A stretch of DNA of 64,000 nt from Ailurus styani (GCA_002007465.1 LNAC01001928.1:1-64000); one strand, 5' to 3'; shown: positions 36,641-47,422, numbered from the stretch's first letter. A program made the numbers and translations. Notes: generated by a model not told the origin, from the sequence alone.

Positions 36641-37279
36641 GAGAGAGCGGCAAGATGGCGGAGGAGTAGGAGACCGATTATCATCAGGTCCCAGGAATTC
36701 ACCCAGAGAGCTATCAAACCATTCTGAACACCTACAAATTCTACCGGAGATCGAAGAGAAGAAGAGCAGCAAGTCTAGGAACAGAAAATCGACCACTTTC
36801 TGGAAGGTAGGACGTGCGGAGAAGTGAATCTGCGGCGACGGGAAGATAGACCCCGGGGGGAGGGGCCGGCTGCCGGCAAGGGAGCGAGCAGCGGAGCACA
36901 GACTCGGAACTGTGAGAAGTCGGCTCCACTGAGGGACGTCGCCCCAGAGACCAAGCGGGGGGTGAAGCCCCTGCAGGGACAGTGTGGTCTCAGGACCCAC
37001 GGGGACACAAAAAGACCAGGGGTGTCTGAGCGCGACCGAGCTCCCAGGTCTCAGAAGCCGGCGGGAGAGACGGAGCTGAGCTGAGGTGTCTCTCAGCTTG
37101 GGGTTACCTTGGGCTGGGATCTGAAGCTCAGCCGGGCCACTGATCTGTGAGCGGGGACCCCACGGGCGGCAGACCCGGAGAGACTCACCTTCCTCCTCCG
37201 GGAGCAGCAGTGCGGGAGCGGCTGCAGGATCTGCCGGGTTTGGAGATTCTAAGCGGGGCCGCGCCAGAGATAGAGACAC
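36560..37279 (-). other. 239-codon antisense open frame across the L1 promoter (ORF0-like candidate)
   Basis: An ATG-initiated frame on the minus strand starts about 640 nt inside the L1 5' UTR, runs past the L1 5' end and stops in the flanking SINE. The product would be rich in Pro, Arg, Ser and Leu, with no domain I recognise. Primate L1s have a short antisense ORF0 in the same kind of place. The copies at 13400-14295 and 32486-34362 keep only pieces of this frame (for example LPEEEGG and NTELRETLSAHLHLSR at 13720-13950). GC-rich DNA yields long chance frames, so expression is unproven. Confidence 0.3.
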
Positions 37280-38284
37280 TCAGTCACAGGCCGGGTGAGC
37301 TCGGAGCGCGGCCGGAGACCAGGAGACGGGAGGGACTGCTTTTCTCTGAGGCGGGCTGAGGGCTGAGGCCCCAGGCTCTCGGCTCCTCCGGGTCGGAGAC
37401 TGGGAGCCGCCATTTTCAGTCCCGTCCTCCAACGAGGTACGGAAAGCGTTCAGGGAACAAAAGCTCCTGAGAGCGAACCCGAGCTGATTACTTAGCCTGG
37501 CCCCTGGCGAGGGCGGTGGGAATCCGCCTCGGGCAGAGACACTTGAGAATCATAGCAACAGGCCCCTCCCCCAGAAGACCAAGAGAAACAAACAAACAAA
37601 CCATCCAGTCAAAGTCAAGTTCAAGACGGCTAAGCGTTGCGGAACCCCAGAACTACGGAAAAGCAACGGAGACAATTCATGGCTTTTTCCCCATGATTCT
37701 TCAGTCGTTCAAAGTTCATTGATTTTTTTTTCTCTTTGAAATTTTTTCTTACTTTTTTCTTTTAAAATTTTTCCCTTTTCCTATTTTAACGTTCTTAACT
37801 CTTATATCGTATCAACACTTTTTATTCTCTTTTTTTAAAATTTTCATTGTTATAATCATATTTTATCCCTTCATTGTTTTTAACCTTATTTTTTTGGATA
37901 CTTATAGGGTCTGTTCAATTCACCAATCTAATAGAGATAGATAGAGATAGATAGAGATAGAGATAGATATAGATATGGAGTCATAGACATAGATATAGAA
38001 ACAGAAATAGATAATATAGATACAGGATTTTGTTTTATTCATTTTTGTTTAGTTTTTGTATGATTTTGGGTTTTTGGGTTTTTGTTTGTTTGTTTGTTTG
38101 TTAGTTTTTGGATTTGGTTTTTTTTGTTTTTTGTTTTTTGTTTTTTTGTTTTTTTTTTTTTTTCCCCTCTTACTTTTCTACCCAGTTCCAGGTCTCTTCT
38201 GAGTAGGTTAGTGTATATTTCTCTGGGGTCATCGCTACCCCTTAGTATTTAGTTCTCTCATCCATCTATTCCTATCTGCATAAA
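36641..38284 (+). promoter_or_regulatory. L1 5' UTR / internal promoter of the intact L1
   Basis: 1,644 nt. The first ~1 kb is GC- and CpG-rich, the part expected to carry Pol II promoter activity and to be a DNA-methylation target. The outer end has the YY1-like site. The last ~550 nt is A/T-rich, with a GATAGATAGA-type tract (37928-37985) and T-rich runs at 38080-38165. It is not built of tandem monomers as in mouse L1. Promoter function is inferred from other mammalian L1s. Confidence 0.8.
36651..36661 (+). promoter_or_regulatory. YY1-like site at the L1 5' end
   Basis: CAAGATGGCGG lies 10 nt from the L1 start and matches the YY1 core (AAnATGGCnG). In human L1 a YY1 site at +13 to +21 fixes the start site. 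The same motif recurs at 40-50 and 14279-14289 (minus) and, weakened, at 53506-53516 (CAAGATGGCAG). Confidence 0.75.
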
Positions 38285-39202
38285 ATGACAAGGCGGAAAA
38301 AATCAACACAAAAAAAAGAACAAGAGCCAGTAATGACGGCTAGGGACCTAATCAATGCGGACATTAGTAATATGACAGAACCAGAGTTCAGAATGACGAT
38401 TCTTAAGGTGCTGGCTGGGCTTGAAAAAAAAATGGAAGAAAATAGAGAAGCTGTCTCTAAAGAAATAAAAGACCTTTCTGGAGAAATAAAAGAACTAAAA
38501 TCTAACCAAGCTGAAATCAAAAAAGCTATTAATGAGGTGCAATTGAAAATGGAGGCTCTTACTGCTAGGATAAATGAAGCAGAAGATAGAATTAGTGATT
38601 TAGAAGACAAAATGTCAGAGAAAAAAGAAGAGGATGAAAAGAGAGACAAACAACTACTGGACCATGAGGAGAGAATTCGAGAGATAAGTGATGCCATAAG
38701 ACGAAACAATATTAGAATAATTGGGATCCCAGAAGAGGACGAGATTGAGAGAGGGCCAGAAGGTATATTGGAGCAGATCTTAATACAGAATTTCCCTAAT
38801 CTGGCAAAGGGAACAAGCATCAAAATCCAGGAGGCACAGAGAAGCCCCCCCAAAATTAATAAAAATAGGTCCACACCCCGTCATCTAATAGTAAAACTTA
38901 CAAGTCTTAGTGACAAAGAGAAAATCCTGAAAGCAGCTCGGGACAAGAGGTCTATAACATACAATGGTAGAAATATTAGATTGTCAGCAGACCTATCCAC
39001 AGAGACCTGGCAGGCCAGAAAGAGCTGGCATGATGTATTCAGAGCACTAAATGAGAAAAATCTGCAGCCAAGAATACTATATCCAGCTAGGCTCTCACTG
39101 AAAATAGAAGGAGAGATAAAAATCTTCCAGGACAAACAAAAACTCAAGGAATTTGCAAACACCAAGCCAGCCCTACAGGAAATATTGAAAGGGGTCCTCT
39201 AA
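38285..39202 (+). CDS. L1 ORF1 protein (ORF1p), intact, 305 aa
   Basis: ORF1p is the RNA-binding nucleic-acid chaperone that coats L1 RNA in cis to form the cytoplasmic ribonucleoprotein. Visible parts, in order: a basic N-terminus (MTRRKKSTQKK); a long heptad-patterned coiled coil at about 36-140 that should trimerise, including IKELKSNQAEIKK and INEAEDRISDLEDKM; an RRM from about 142 (NIRIIGIPEE, RNP2-like) to about 230 (HLIVKLT at 200-206, RNP1-like); and a C-terminal domain with TWQARKSWHDVFRALNEK and PRILYPARL (262-270), the family's most conserved block. At 305 aa it is somewhat shorter than human ORF1p (338), mainly in the coiled coil. The ATG at 38285 is the first in frame after the 5' UTR. 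No internal stop or frameshift is present. Confidence 0.96.
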   Translation: MTRRKKSTQKKEQEPVMTARDLINADISNMTEPEFRMTILKVLAGLEKKMEENREAVSKEIKDLSGEIKELKSNQAEIKKAINEVQLKMEALTARINEAEDRISDLEDKMSEKKEEDEKRDKQLLDHEERIREISDAIRRNNIRIIGIPEEDEIERGPEGILEQILIQNFPNLAKGTSIKIQEAQRSPPKINKNRSTPRHLIVKLTSLSDKEKILKAARDKRSITYNGRNIRLSADLSTETWQARKSWHDVFRALNEKNLQPRILYPARLSLKIEGEIKIFQDKQKLKEFANTKPALQEILKGVL

Positions 39203-39281
39203 GCAAAGAGAACCTTAAAGAAACATAGACCAGAAAGGAAGAAACACAATATACAGTAACAGTCACCTTACAGGCAATACA

Positions 39282-42200
39282 ATGGCTCTAAATGTATATC
39301 TCTCAATAGTTACTCTGAATGTAAATGGACTAAATGCCCCAACTAAAAGACACAGGGTATCAGAATGGATAAAAAAACAAGACCCATCGATATGCTGTCT
39401 ACAAGAAACTCATCTTACACGCAAAGACACCTCCAGATTTAAAGTGAGGGGATGGAAAACAATTTACCATGCCAATGGACAGCAAAAGAAAGCTGGAGTG
39501 GCAATCCTTATATCAGATAAACTAGACTTTAAGGCAAAGAATATCATAAGAGATGAAGAAGGACACTATATCATACTAAAAGGATCTGTCCAACAAGAAG
39601 ATCTAACAATCATAAATATCTATGCCCCTAACATGGGAGCAGCCAATTATATAAACCAATTAATAACAAAATCAAAGAAACACATTGACAAGAATACAAT
39701 ATTAGTAGGGGACTTGAACACCCCCCTTACTGAAATGGACAGATCATCAAAGCAAAAGATCAACAAGGAAATAAAGGCTTTAAATGACACCCTGGACCAG
39801 TTGGACATCACAGATATATTCAGAACATTCCATCCCAAAACAACAGAATACACATTCTTCTCCAGTGCACATGGAACATTCTCCAGAATAGACCATATTC
39901 TGGGTCACAAATCAGGTCTCAACAGGTACCAAAAGATTGGGATCATTCCCTGCATATTTTCAGACCATAATGCTCTGAAACTAGAACTCAACCACAAAAG
40001 GAAAGTTGGAAAGACCTCAAATACATGGAGGCTGAAGAACACCCTACTCAAGAATGAATGGGTCAACCAGGAAATTAAAGAAGAATTAAAAAAATTCATG
40101 GAAACAAATGAAAATGAAAACACAACTGTTCAAAATCTTTGGGATACAGCAAAAGCAGTCCTAAGAGGAAAGTATATAGCAATACAAGCCTTTCTCAAGA
40201 AACAAGAAAGGTCTCAAGTACACAACCTAACTCTACACCTACAAAAGCTAGAGAAAGAACAGCAAAGAAAGGCTACACCCAGCAGGAGAAGAGAAATCAT
40301 AAAGATCAGAGCAGAAATCAATGAAATAGAAACCAAAAGAACAGTGGAACAAATCAATGAAACTAGGAGCTGGTTCTTTGAAAGAATTAATAAGATTGAT
40401 AAACCCCTGGCCAGACTTATCCAAAAGAAAAGAGAAAGGACTCAAATTAATAAAATCATGAATGAAAGAGGAGAGATCACAACCAACACCAAAGAAATAC
40501 AAACAATTCTAAGAACATATTATGAGCAACTCTACACCAGCAAATTTGACAATCTGGAAGAAATGGATGCATTCTTAGAGAAATATAAACTACCAAAACT
40601 GAACCAGGAAGAAACTGAAGACCTGAATAGACCCATCACCAGTAAGGAGATTGAAGCAGTCATCAAAAATCTCCCAACGAACAAGAGCCCAGGGCCAGAC
40701 GGCTTCCCAGGGGAATTCTACCAAACATTTAAAGAAGAATTAATACCTATTCTCCTGAAACTGTTCCAAAAAATAGAATTGGAAGGAAAACTTCCAAACT
40801 CCTTTTATGAGGCCAGCATTACCTTGATCCCCAAACCAGGCAAAGACCCCATCAAGAAGGAGAATTACAGACCAATATCTTTGATGAATACGGATGCAAA
40901 AATCCTCAACAAAATACTAGCCAATAGGATCCAGCAGCACATAAAAAGGATTATTCACCACGACCAAGTGGGATTTATTCCTGGGATGCAAGGTTGGTTT
41001 AACATTCGCAAATCAATCAATGTGATACAAGACATTAATAAAAGAAAGAACAAGAACCATATGATCCTCTCAATAGATGCTGAAAAAGCATTTGACAAAG
41101 TACAGCACCCTTTCTTAATCAAAACTCTTCATAGTGTAGGCATAGAGGGTACATACCTCAATATCATCAAAGCCATCTACGAAAAACCCACAGCGAATAT
41201 CATTCTCAATGGAGAAAAACTGAGAGCTTTTCCCCTAAAGTCAGGAACACGGCAAGGCTGTCCACTATCACCACTGCTATTCAACATAGTACTAGAAGTC
41301 CTAGCCTCAGCAATCAGACAACAAAAAGAAATAAAAGGCATCCAAATCGGCAAGGAAGAGGTCAAACTCTCACTCTTTGCAGATGATATGATACTTTATG
41401 TGGAAAACCCAAAGGACTCCACTCCAAAACTGCTAGCACTCATACAGGAATTCAGTCAAGTGTCAGGATATAAAATCAATGCACAGAAATCAGTTGCATT
41501 TCTATATACCAACAACAAAACAGAAGAAAGAGAAATTAAAGAGTCAATCCCATTTACAATTGCACCCAAAACCATAAGATACCTAGGAATAAACCTAACC
41601 AAAGAGGCAAAGAATCTGTATTCAGAAAACTATAAAGTACTCATGAAAGAAATTGAGGAAGACACAAAGAAGTGGAAAAACATTCCATGCTCATGGATGG
41701 GTAGAATAAATATTGTGAAAATGTCTATGCTACCTAGAGCAATCTACACATTTAATGCAATCCCCATCAAAATACCAGCAATTTACTTCAAAGAAATGGA
41801 ACAAATAATCCTAAAATTTATATGGAACCAGAAAAGACCCCGAATAGCCAAAGGAATGTTGAAAAAAAAAAGCAAAGTTGGCGGCATCACAATTCCAGAT
41901 TTCAAGCTCTATTACAAAGCTGTCATCATCAAGACAGTATGGTACTGGCACAAAAACAGACACATAGACCAGTGGAACAGAATAGAGAACCCAAAAATGG
42001 ACCCTCAACTCTATGGTCAACTAATCTTCGACAAAGCAGGAAAGAATGTCCAGTGGGAAAAAGACAGTCTCTTCAACAAATGGTGTTGGGAAAACTGGTC
42101 AGCCACATGCAGAAAAATGAAACTGGATCATTTCCTGACACCACACACAAAAATAGACTCAAAATGGATAAAAGACCTCAATGTGAGAAAGGAATCCATC

Positions 42201-43097
42201 AAAATCCTCGAGGAGAACACAGGCAGCAACCTCTTCGACCTCAACCGCAGCAACTTCTTCCTAGGAACCTCACCAAAGGCAAGGGAAGCAAGGGCAAAAA
42301 TGAACTATTGGGACTTCATCAAGATTAAAAGCTTTTGCACAGCAAAGGAAACAGTCAACAAAACCAAAAGACAACTGACAGAATGGGAGAAGATATTTGC
42401 AAATGACATATCAGATAAAGGGCTAGTATCCAAAATCTATAAAGAGCTTCTCAAACTCAACACCCATAAAACAAATAACCCAGTCAAGAAATGGGCAGAA
42501 GACATGAACAGACATTTCTCCAAAGAAGACATCCAAATGGCCAACAGACACATGAGAAAGTGCTCAACATCACTCGGCATCAGAGAAATACAAATTAAAA
42601 CCACAGCGAGATACCACCTTACACCAGTCAGAATGGCTAAAATCAACAAGTCAGGAAATGACAGATGTTGGCGAGGTTGCGGAGAAAGGGGAACCCTCCT
42701 ACACTGTTGGTGGGAATGCAAACTGGTGCAGCCACTCTGGAAAACAGTATGGAGATTCCTCAAAAAGTTGAAAATGGAGCTACCCTACGACCCAGCAATC
42801 GCACTACTGGGTATTTATCCTAAAGACACAAAGGTAGTGATCCTCAGGGGCACGTGCACCCGAATGTTTATAGCAGCAATGTCCACAATAGCCAAACTAT
42901 GGAAAGAACCTAGATGTCCATCAACAGATGAATGGATAAAGAAGATGTGGTATATATATACAATGGAATATTATGCAGCTATCAAAAGAAACGAAATCTT
43001 GCCATTTGCAACGACATGGATGGAACTGGAGGGTATTATGCTGAGCGAAATAAGTCAATCAGAGAAAGACAATTATCATATGATCTCTCTGATATGA
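39282..43097 (+). CDS. L1 ORF2 protein (endonuclease + reverse transcriptase), intact, 1,271 aa
   Basis: ORF2p nicks genomic DNA at TT/AAAA-like sites and reverse-transcribes RNA from the freed 3' end (target-primed reverse transcription). Domains: an APE-type endonuclease at about 1-235, retaining N13, E42, Y114, D144, N146, T191, D204, D228 and H229, the equivalents of the human catalytic and binding residues; a linker/Z region at about 240-490; a reverse transcriptase at about 490-775 with [14 protein letters not shown] and FADD (D701, D702); and a C-terminal region with the Cys-rich CX3CX7HX4C-type motif (C1129, C1133, H1141, C1142, C1146). The length is within a few residues of human ORF2p (1,275). 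It starts 79 nt after ORF1; in other L1s it is translated by unconventional reinitiation, which is assumed here. The frame is open to the TGA at 43095-43097. Confidence 0.97.
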   Translation: MALNVYLSIVTLNVNGLNAPTKRHRVSEWIKKQDPSICCLQETHLTRKDTSRFKVRGWKTIYHANGQQKKAGVAILISDKLDFKAKNIIRDEEGHYIILKGSVQQEDLTIINIYAPNMGAANYINQLITKSKKHIDKNTILVGDLNTPLTEMDRSSKQKINKEIKALNDTLDQLDITDIFRTFHPKTTEYTFFSSAHGTFSRIDHILGHKSGLNRYQKIGIIPCIFSDHNALKLELNHKRKVGKTSNTWRLKNTLLKNEWVNQEIKEELKKFMETNENENTTVQNLWDTAKAVLRGKYIAIQAFLKKQERSQVHNLTLHLQKLEKEQQRKATPSRRREIIKIRAEINEIETKRTVEQINETRSWFFERINKIDKPLARLIQKKRERTQINKIMNERGEITTNTKEIQTILRTYYEQLYTSKFDNLEEMDAFLEKYKLPKLNQEETEDLNRPITSKEIEAVIKNLPTNKSPGPDGFPGEFYQTFKEELIPILLKLFQKIELEGKLPNSFYEASITLIPKPGKDPIKKENYRPISLMNTDAKILNKILANRIQQHIKRIIHHDQVGFIPGMQGWFNIRKSINVIQDINKRKNKNHMILSIDAEKAFDKVQHPFLIKTLHSVGIEGTYLNIIKAIYEKPTANIILNGEKLRAFPLKSGTRQGCPLSPLLFNIVLEVLASAIRQQKEIKGIQIGKEEVKLSLFADDMILYVENPKDSTPKLLALIQEFSQVSGYKINAQKSVAFLYTNNKTEEREIKESIPFTIAPKTIRYLGINLTKEAKNLYSENYKVLMKEIEEDTKKWKNIPCSWMGRINIVKMSMLPRAIYTFNAIPIKIPAIYFKEMEQIILKFIWNQKRPRIAKGMLKKKSKVGGITIPDFKLYYKAVIIKTVWYWHKNRHIDQWNRIENPKMDPQLYGQLIFDKAGKNVQWEKDSLFNKWCWENWSATCRKMKLDHFLTPHTKIDSKWIKDLNVRKESIKILEENTGSNLFDLNRSNFFLGTSPKAREARAKMNYWDFIKIKSFCTAKETVNKTKRQLTEWEKIFANDISDKGLVSKIYKELLKLNTHKTNNPVKKWAEDMNRHFSKEDIQMANRHMRKCSTSLGIREIQIKTTARYHLTPVRMAKINKSGNDRCWRGCGERGTLLHCWWECKLVQPLWKTVWRFLKKLKMELPYDPAIALLGIYPKDTKVVILRGTCTRMFIAAMSTIAKLWKEPRCPSTDEWIKKMWYIYTMEYYAAIKRNEILPFATTWMELEGIMLSEISQSEKDNYHMISLI

Positions 43098-43370
43098 GGA
43101 ACTTGAGGGGCAGGGTGGGGGGTCGTGGGGGGTAGGGAGGGAAAAATAATGAAACAAGATGGGATGGGGAAGGAGACAAACCATAAGAGACTCCTAATCT
43201 CACAAAACAAACTGAGGGTTACTGGGGGGTGGGAGGGTAGGGATAGGGTGGATGGGTTATGGACATTGGGGAGGGTTTGTGCTTTGGTGAATGCTGTGAA
43301 AGATGTAAGCCTGATGATTCACAGACCTGTACCCCTTGGGCAAATAATAAAAATAAAATTAAAAAAAAAT
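43098..43370 (+). other. 3' UTR of the intact L1 with G-rich, quadruplex-prone tracts
   Basis: About 250 nt. Two G-rich tracts are visible: about 43107-43141 and about 43224-43256, the latter with five or more GGG runs separated by 1-3 nt. L1 3' UTRs commonly carry a polypurine/G4 tract of this kind. It ends with CAAATAATAAAAATAAAATT and an A-rich tail; the AATAAA-like sequence near 43348-43355 may be the polyadenylation signal. Confidence 0.75.
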
Positions 43371-43388
43371 AAATCTTAAAAAAATTCT

Positions 43389-43984
43389 CTTAATCTTTTG
43401 TTATCATATACATATAATTGTATATGAGTTCATATATATCTTTTGTCTGACATGTCTTTTTATTTATCTAGTGGTGTTTATACTGTGAATTAATAAAATT
43501 TCATACTTCTTTGAACATATGAATCCAATTAAAAAATCTTTCTGTTTTCCCAAACATTTGGGCTCATTTTGTATCTGTATGAGTGTGAATGTGTGAATAT
43601 TTGTGTGTGTGCACATATGTGTGCCTATTCCTGTTTCATGTGGAGATTTACTAAAATCCTGGTATCATTTGTATATAGAATAATATTTAAGACTAAAATA
43701 CAACATTATTGTGTACAGTTGTTCACCTATGATGTCAGTGGAGAATTGCTCCTCCCACCTCCATGAGAGTCTTGGATGTTATTTCCTTTCCCCCCCCAAT
43801 TAAGTGACATTGTTTATCTCAATTCATGTATTTTAAGAGTCCTGAATTATTTTATCTCTCATTGTGTCTTTTGACACCTGTTCTATTTTGACTTATATTT
43901 TTTATTAGCATAATATCTTTTAAGAGGGAGCGGTGATAAATACACGTGATTAAATTTGCACACTGATCTAGAATTGGAAATTTT
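43389..43984. other. Sequence with no recognised feature
   Basis: About 600 bp of AT-rich sequence with a short GT-rich patch (about 43585-43620). No gene, RNA or repeat family was recognised. Confidence 0.5.
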
Positions 43985-44305
43985 TAAATAAAATATTTCA
44001 CTCAGATGTGGAATTTAAGAAACAAAACTAATAATCATAAGACCAAAAAAGACAGAGAGAGATAAACCAAGATACGGACTCTTAACTGTAGAAAACAAAT
44101 TGGTGGTTACTTGAGGGGTGGTGGGTGGAGGATGGGTGAAATAAGAGGTGGGGATTAAGGAGTGCTTTGTATTGGTGAGCACTAGGTCCTGTATGTAAGT
44201 GAGGAATCACTAAGTTCTGCACATGAAACTAATATTACATTGTATATTAACTAACTGGAATTTAAATAAAAAGTTTTAAAGAAAGAAAATAAAATAAAAA
44301 AATGA
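43985..44305 (+). mobile_element. Old L1 3' UTR, plus strand, 5'-truncated
   Basis: It starts near the end of ORF2 (TCACTCAGATGTGGAATTTA) and runs through an older-type 3' UTR (GGTGAGCACTAGGTCCTGTA and TGAAACTAATATTACATTGT) to an A-rich tail at about 44275-44305. It is diverged. Confidence 0.8.
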
Positions 44306-44607
44306 GTAAGTCAAAGTGCTATAGAATAGTGTATATTACATAGGTATTAGAGAAGTAGAGAGACATAAAACATGTTATTTCAAAGAACTCTTTCATATTT
44401 GTGAAACCTACCATGAATATGGTGTATATATATTTAGTTAAAGGGTCTACATGTACTGTATCTTTCAGAAACTTGTTAAGGAGGCAAAAGAAAATGATTT
44501 TCTTTAAATGGTACTTAACAATAGGATTCATTCAAGATTTCAGAACAGATGAAAACGATAATTTTACTTGACTTCAAGGATGTTCGAATAATATTTTTTC
44601 TTAAGCT
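44306..44607. other. Short AT-rich interval, nothing recognised
   Basis: About 300 bp between two truncated L1 3' ends. No supported feature. Confidence 0.5.
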
Positions 44608-44743
44608 TTTATTTTTTAATTTAATTTTAATTTTTTCAGTGTTACAAGATTCATTGTTTATGCACCACACCCAGTGCTCATTGCAATATGTGTCTTCCTT
44701 AATACCCACTACCAGGCTCACCCATCCCCCCACCCAGCCAAAG
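44608..44743 (-). mobile_element. L1 3' end, minus strand, strongly truncated
   Basis: A T/A-rich tail, then TTTTTTCAGTGTTACAAGAT and TTGTTTATGCACCACACCCA, the 3' terminus of an older carnivoran L1. About 135 bp remains. The same end type is seen at about 54780. Confidence 0.8.
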
Positions 44744-45236
44744 GATATTTGATTAGGTGCTATTGTGTAAAGAGGACTCAGGAAGGAAATAGTGCTTCTC
44801 AACAGAAGCTGAAAGGTTGCTGCAACTTTAGAAGCAAGTCTTAGGTATGAAAGAAAAATGGTCATAAGCATTTACTCATAAAACAATTAAATAATATATG
44901 TATTTACATTGATATTCTATGCATATATTTTGAATAAACACTTGATTTTGGCAATACTCATGTTTGTTGTAGCAGTAAAACATACTTTTCCTTATTAATC
45001 CTTAATAAATATATGGCACTTTTAATAAATTTAAAGATTTCCTAGAAAAGACATAGGTTACAAAATGCTTGCATATTCAAATTTTGATCTCTGGGTCACT
45101 AAATAAGGGTTCTGTTTTGTTTTGTTCCTCCAAAATAGAAAATTTTAGTTATTCACTTAAGACTTGTAACATTTTAAATAATATACAGCCTGACTAAAAT
45201 TACATATTAAAAAGAACTTCTTGTTCTATACTTGAC
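44744..45236. other. Upstream region of the olfactory receptor gene
   Basis: About 490 bp with no recognised repeat. In mammalian OR genes this interval is normally intron between a non-coding 5' exon and the coding exon. I cannot place a promoter or a 5' exon here. Confidence 0.4.
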
Positions 45237-45256
45237 TTGCTTTTCTGTCTGCTTTT

Positions 45257-45258
45257 AG
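45257..45258 (+). promoter_or_regulatory. Candidate splice acceptor before the OR coding exon
   Basis: A pyrimidine-rich run ending in CTGCTTTTAG, with the AG at 45257-45258, lies 20 nt before the receptor ATG. OR genes usually splice a 5' non-coding exon to a single coding exon at such a position. Inferred from sequence only. Confidence 0.5.
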
Positions 45259-45278
45259 GAAAATTCTATCAATGCCCC

Positions 45279-46217
45279 ATGGAAAATTATAATCAAACAT
45301 CAACAGATTTCATCTTATTGGGGTTGTTCCCACCAACAAGAATTGGCCTGTTCCTCTTTATTTTAATTGTTCTTATTTTCCTAATGGCTCTGTTTGGCAA
45401 CCTGTCCATGATTCTCCTCATCTTCCTAGACACCCATCTCCATACACCCATGTATATCTTACTCAGTCAGCTCTCTCTCATTGACCTAAACTACATCTCC
45501 ACAATTGTACCCAGGATGGCTTCCAATTTTGTGTTTGGAGACAAGTCTATCTCCTTCACTGGGTGTGGGATTCAGAGCTTCTTCTTCTTTACTTTAGCAG
45601 ATGCAGAAGCATTGCTCCTGATATCTATGCCCTATGATCGTTATGTGGCTATTTGTTTTCCTCTTCACTATCCCATCCGCATGAGCAAAAAAGTGTGTGT
45701 GTTGATGATAACAGCATCTTGGATAATGGGTTCAGTCAACTCCTGTGCCCACACTGTATATGCCCTCCATATACCTTACTGTCAATCCAGGACTATCAAC
45801 CACTTCTTCTGTGATGTCCCCGCCATGTTGACTCTGGCCTGCATGGACACCTGGGTCTATGAGTACACAGTGCTTGTGAGCACCACCCTCTTCCTTGTGT
45901 TTCCTTTTATTGGCACTGCATGTTCTTATGGCCGGATCCTCTTTACAATCTGCCACATGCAGTCAACAGAAGGGAGAAAAAAGGCCTATTAGACTTGCAG
46001 CACCCACCTAACTGTGGTCACTTTATACTTTGCACCATTCTCTTATACATATCTACGCCCAAGATCCTTCAGATCTCCAACAGAGGACAAGGTCTTAGCT
46101 GTCTTCTACACCATTCTGACCCCAATGCTTAACCCCATCATCTACAGCCTCAGAAACAAGGAAGTGATGGGAGCCCTCAGAAGAGTGACTCGGAGAATCT
46201 GCTTTGTGAAAATGTAG
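45279..46217 (+). pseudogene. OR2L: Olfactory receptor, OR2L family, one nonsense codon
   Basis: A class II OR is a seven-transmembrane G-protein-coupled receptor of olfactory cilia acting through Golf and adenylyl cyclase. The 312-codon frame from ATG 45279 has the family's exact length and shows an N-glycosylation site (N5-Q-T), GN in TM1, HTPMY after TM2, DRYVAICFPLHYP at the end of TM3, and [12 protein letters not shown] in TM7. Wording throughout ([42 protein letters not shown]) matches OR2L receptors. Codon 238 (45990-45992) is TAG where the family has Ser, consistent with one C-to-A change from TCG; it falls at the start of TM6, so TM6 and TM7 are lost. Downstream the frame is open to the normal end. 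Two conserved positions are also altered: MPYDRY instead of MAYDRY, and Ile for Phe in TPMYILLSQ. The longer frame from 45237 begins upstream of the splice acceptor and is not the real start. Confidence 0.93.
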
Positions 46218-46277
46218 ACAAAGCTTTTTTCATATGTACACATCATTGATTATAAGTACATTCATCAGTGTACAGTA

Positions 46278-46283
46278 AATAAA
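46278..46283 (+). promoter_or_regulatory. Possible polyadenylation signal after the OR gene
   Basis: AATAAA lies 61 nt past the OR stop codon. It is a short hexamer in AT-rich sequence, so chance is possible. Confidence 0.35.
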
Positions 46284-47353
46284 ATATTATTTTATGCTTA
46301 GAGTGCAAGGACTAAAATCAGAAGAGAAGAAAATCACGTGTAGACAAAATTATCTTCCAAATATATATGTAATTATATTTCTTATCTTTTATTTTCCTTA
46401 TGGTGCTGTTTCTCATGAATTTGAAATGCACTCTTTGTTTGCTAATATGTTCTCAGTGAAATGGTTCTTCATGTAAAAATAATTTCATTCAATATAACAG
46501 TTCTACTACTTGTAACTTATTTAAAAATACATGTAAGCATAAAAATAAAGGTTTCCTGAATAACTAAATGTAACTGAAAGTCAGAAAACTTCTTCTCATA
46601 GACTTGTGATTTATCTGTGCCAGTTACTTTTTTTCCAATCTATGATAACTTATTTTTATAAAGATTTAGCTGAGACTTCATCAGAGGTTCTAAAATCTAT
46701 GTACCATTCTGAATAAAATATAACAAGCTAATGCTCCTTTTAGGGAAGAGAATCCTATAAAAGTGATTTCAAATATGTATTCCTCAAGATCAAGTATAAG
46801 ACTTGGATGTGTCCACAGATATCAAGAAATTGTGAGGTAAATTTATAAGCTGACTGTATTGAAAATTTAGCAGGATTAGCAATTTCAGGGACATTCCTGT
46901 AACCAACCCCAACACTAACCACATGCTCAATAGCCACTGCTCTCTTTGTATGAAACCATGTTTCTCATGAGATAGTTTATTTTCCACTCACTATGTTTCA
47001 TAGTTTAAATGAAACAGGTTGGTGGGAGGTCAACTTAATAAACCAGCTTCAGTCATTGATAAATCACATTTCAAAATATGAATCACGATCAAATCTAATA
47101 AAAATCACTCAGCTCAGGTGAACTTCCAACTCAAGTAGGTTGCCATTACTGCTCATTACTGGTAAATAAAGGGATGCTCTTTACTTTCTCAGATTTGGCA
47201 GAGAAGAGACTGCTCATATCCTTCATAATTTACAGGGCACAACACAAAATGAAAATATTAGCTCTTTGTCAAAAGGCAAGATTTTTTTCTTCAAAATTAA
47301 TTTCCTACCCATGAAATGCAATACAAATGACAAACAGAATTTTTGTTTGTAAT

Positions 47354-47355
<2 letters not shown>

Positions 47356-47417
<62 letters not shown>
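47356..47417. repeat. (CA)n(TA)n microsatellite
   Basis: About 16 CA units followed by about 16 TA units without interruption, likely to vary in length between individuals. Confidence 0.97.

Positions 47418-47422
<5 letters not shown>

Larger units (their letters stand above)
36641..43370 (+). mobile_element. Full-length L1 (lineage A) with both ORFs intact
   Basis: A 6.73 kb element: 5' UTR 36641-38284, ORF1 38285-39202, a 79-nt spacer, ORF2 39282-43097, a 3' UTR and an A-rich tail to 43370. The target duplication is short and imperfect: AAGAAATCTT (36631-36640) versus AATAAATCTT (43368-43377), in the tail of a SINE. Neither ORF has a premature stop or frameshift. By structure it is the only candidate autonomous element in the window. 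Being intact does not prove that it is transcribed or mobile. Confidence 0.96.

Noticed and set aside
37921..37990. Tandem GATAGA tract considered as a CRISPR-like or regulatory array
   Set aside because: It is a simple-sequence tract present in the same place in several L1 5' UTRs; the genome is mammalian and there are no spacers.
38272..38874. 200-codon open frame antisense to ORF1 of the intact L1
   Set aside because: It is the mirror of the heptad-rich, Lys/Glu-rich coiled coil, which reads as Ser/Leu/Phe-rich on the other strand. The same shadow appears in every ORF1 copy.
45237..45278. Upstream in-frame ATG extending the OR by 14 codons
   Set aside because: It lies before a strong splice-acceptor sequence (AG at 45257-45258), and OR2L proteins start at the MENYNQ position (45279).
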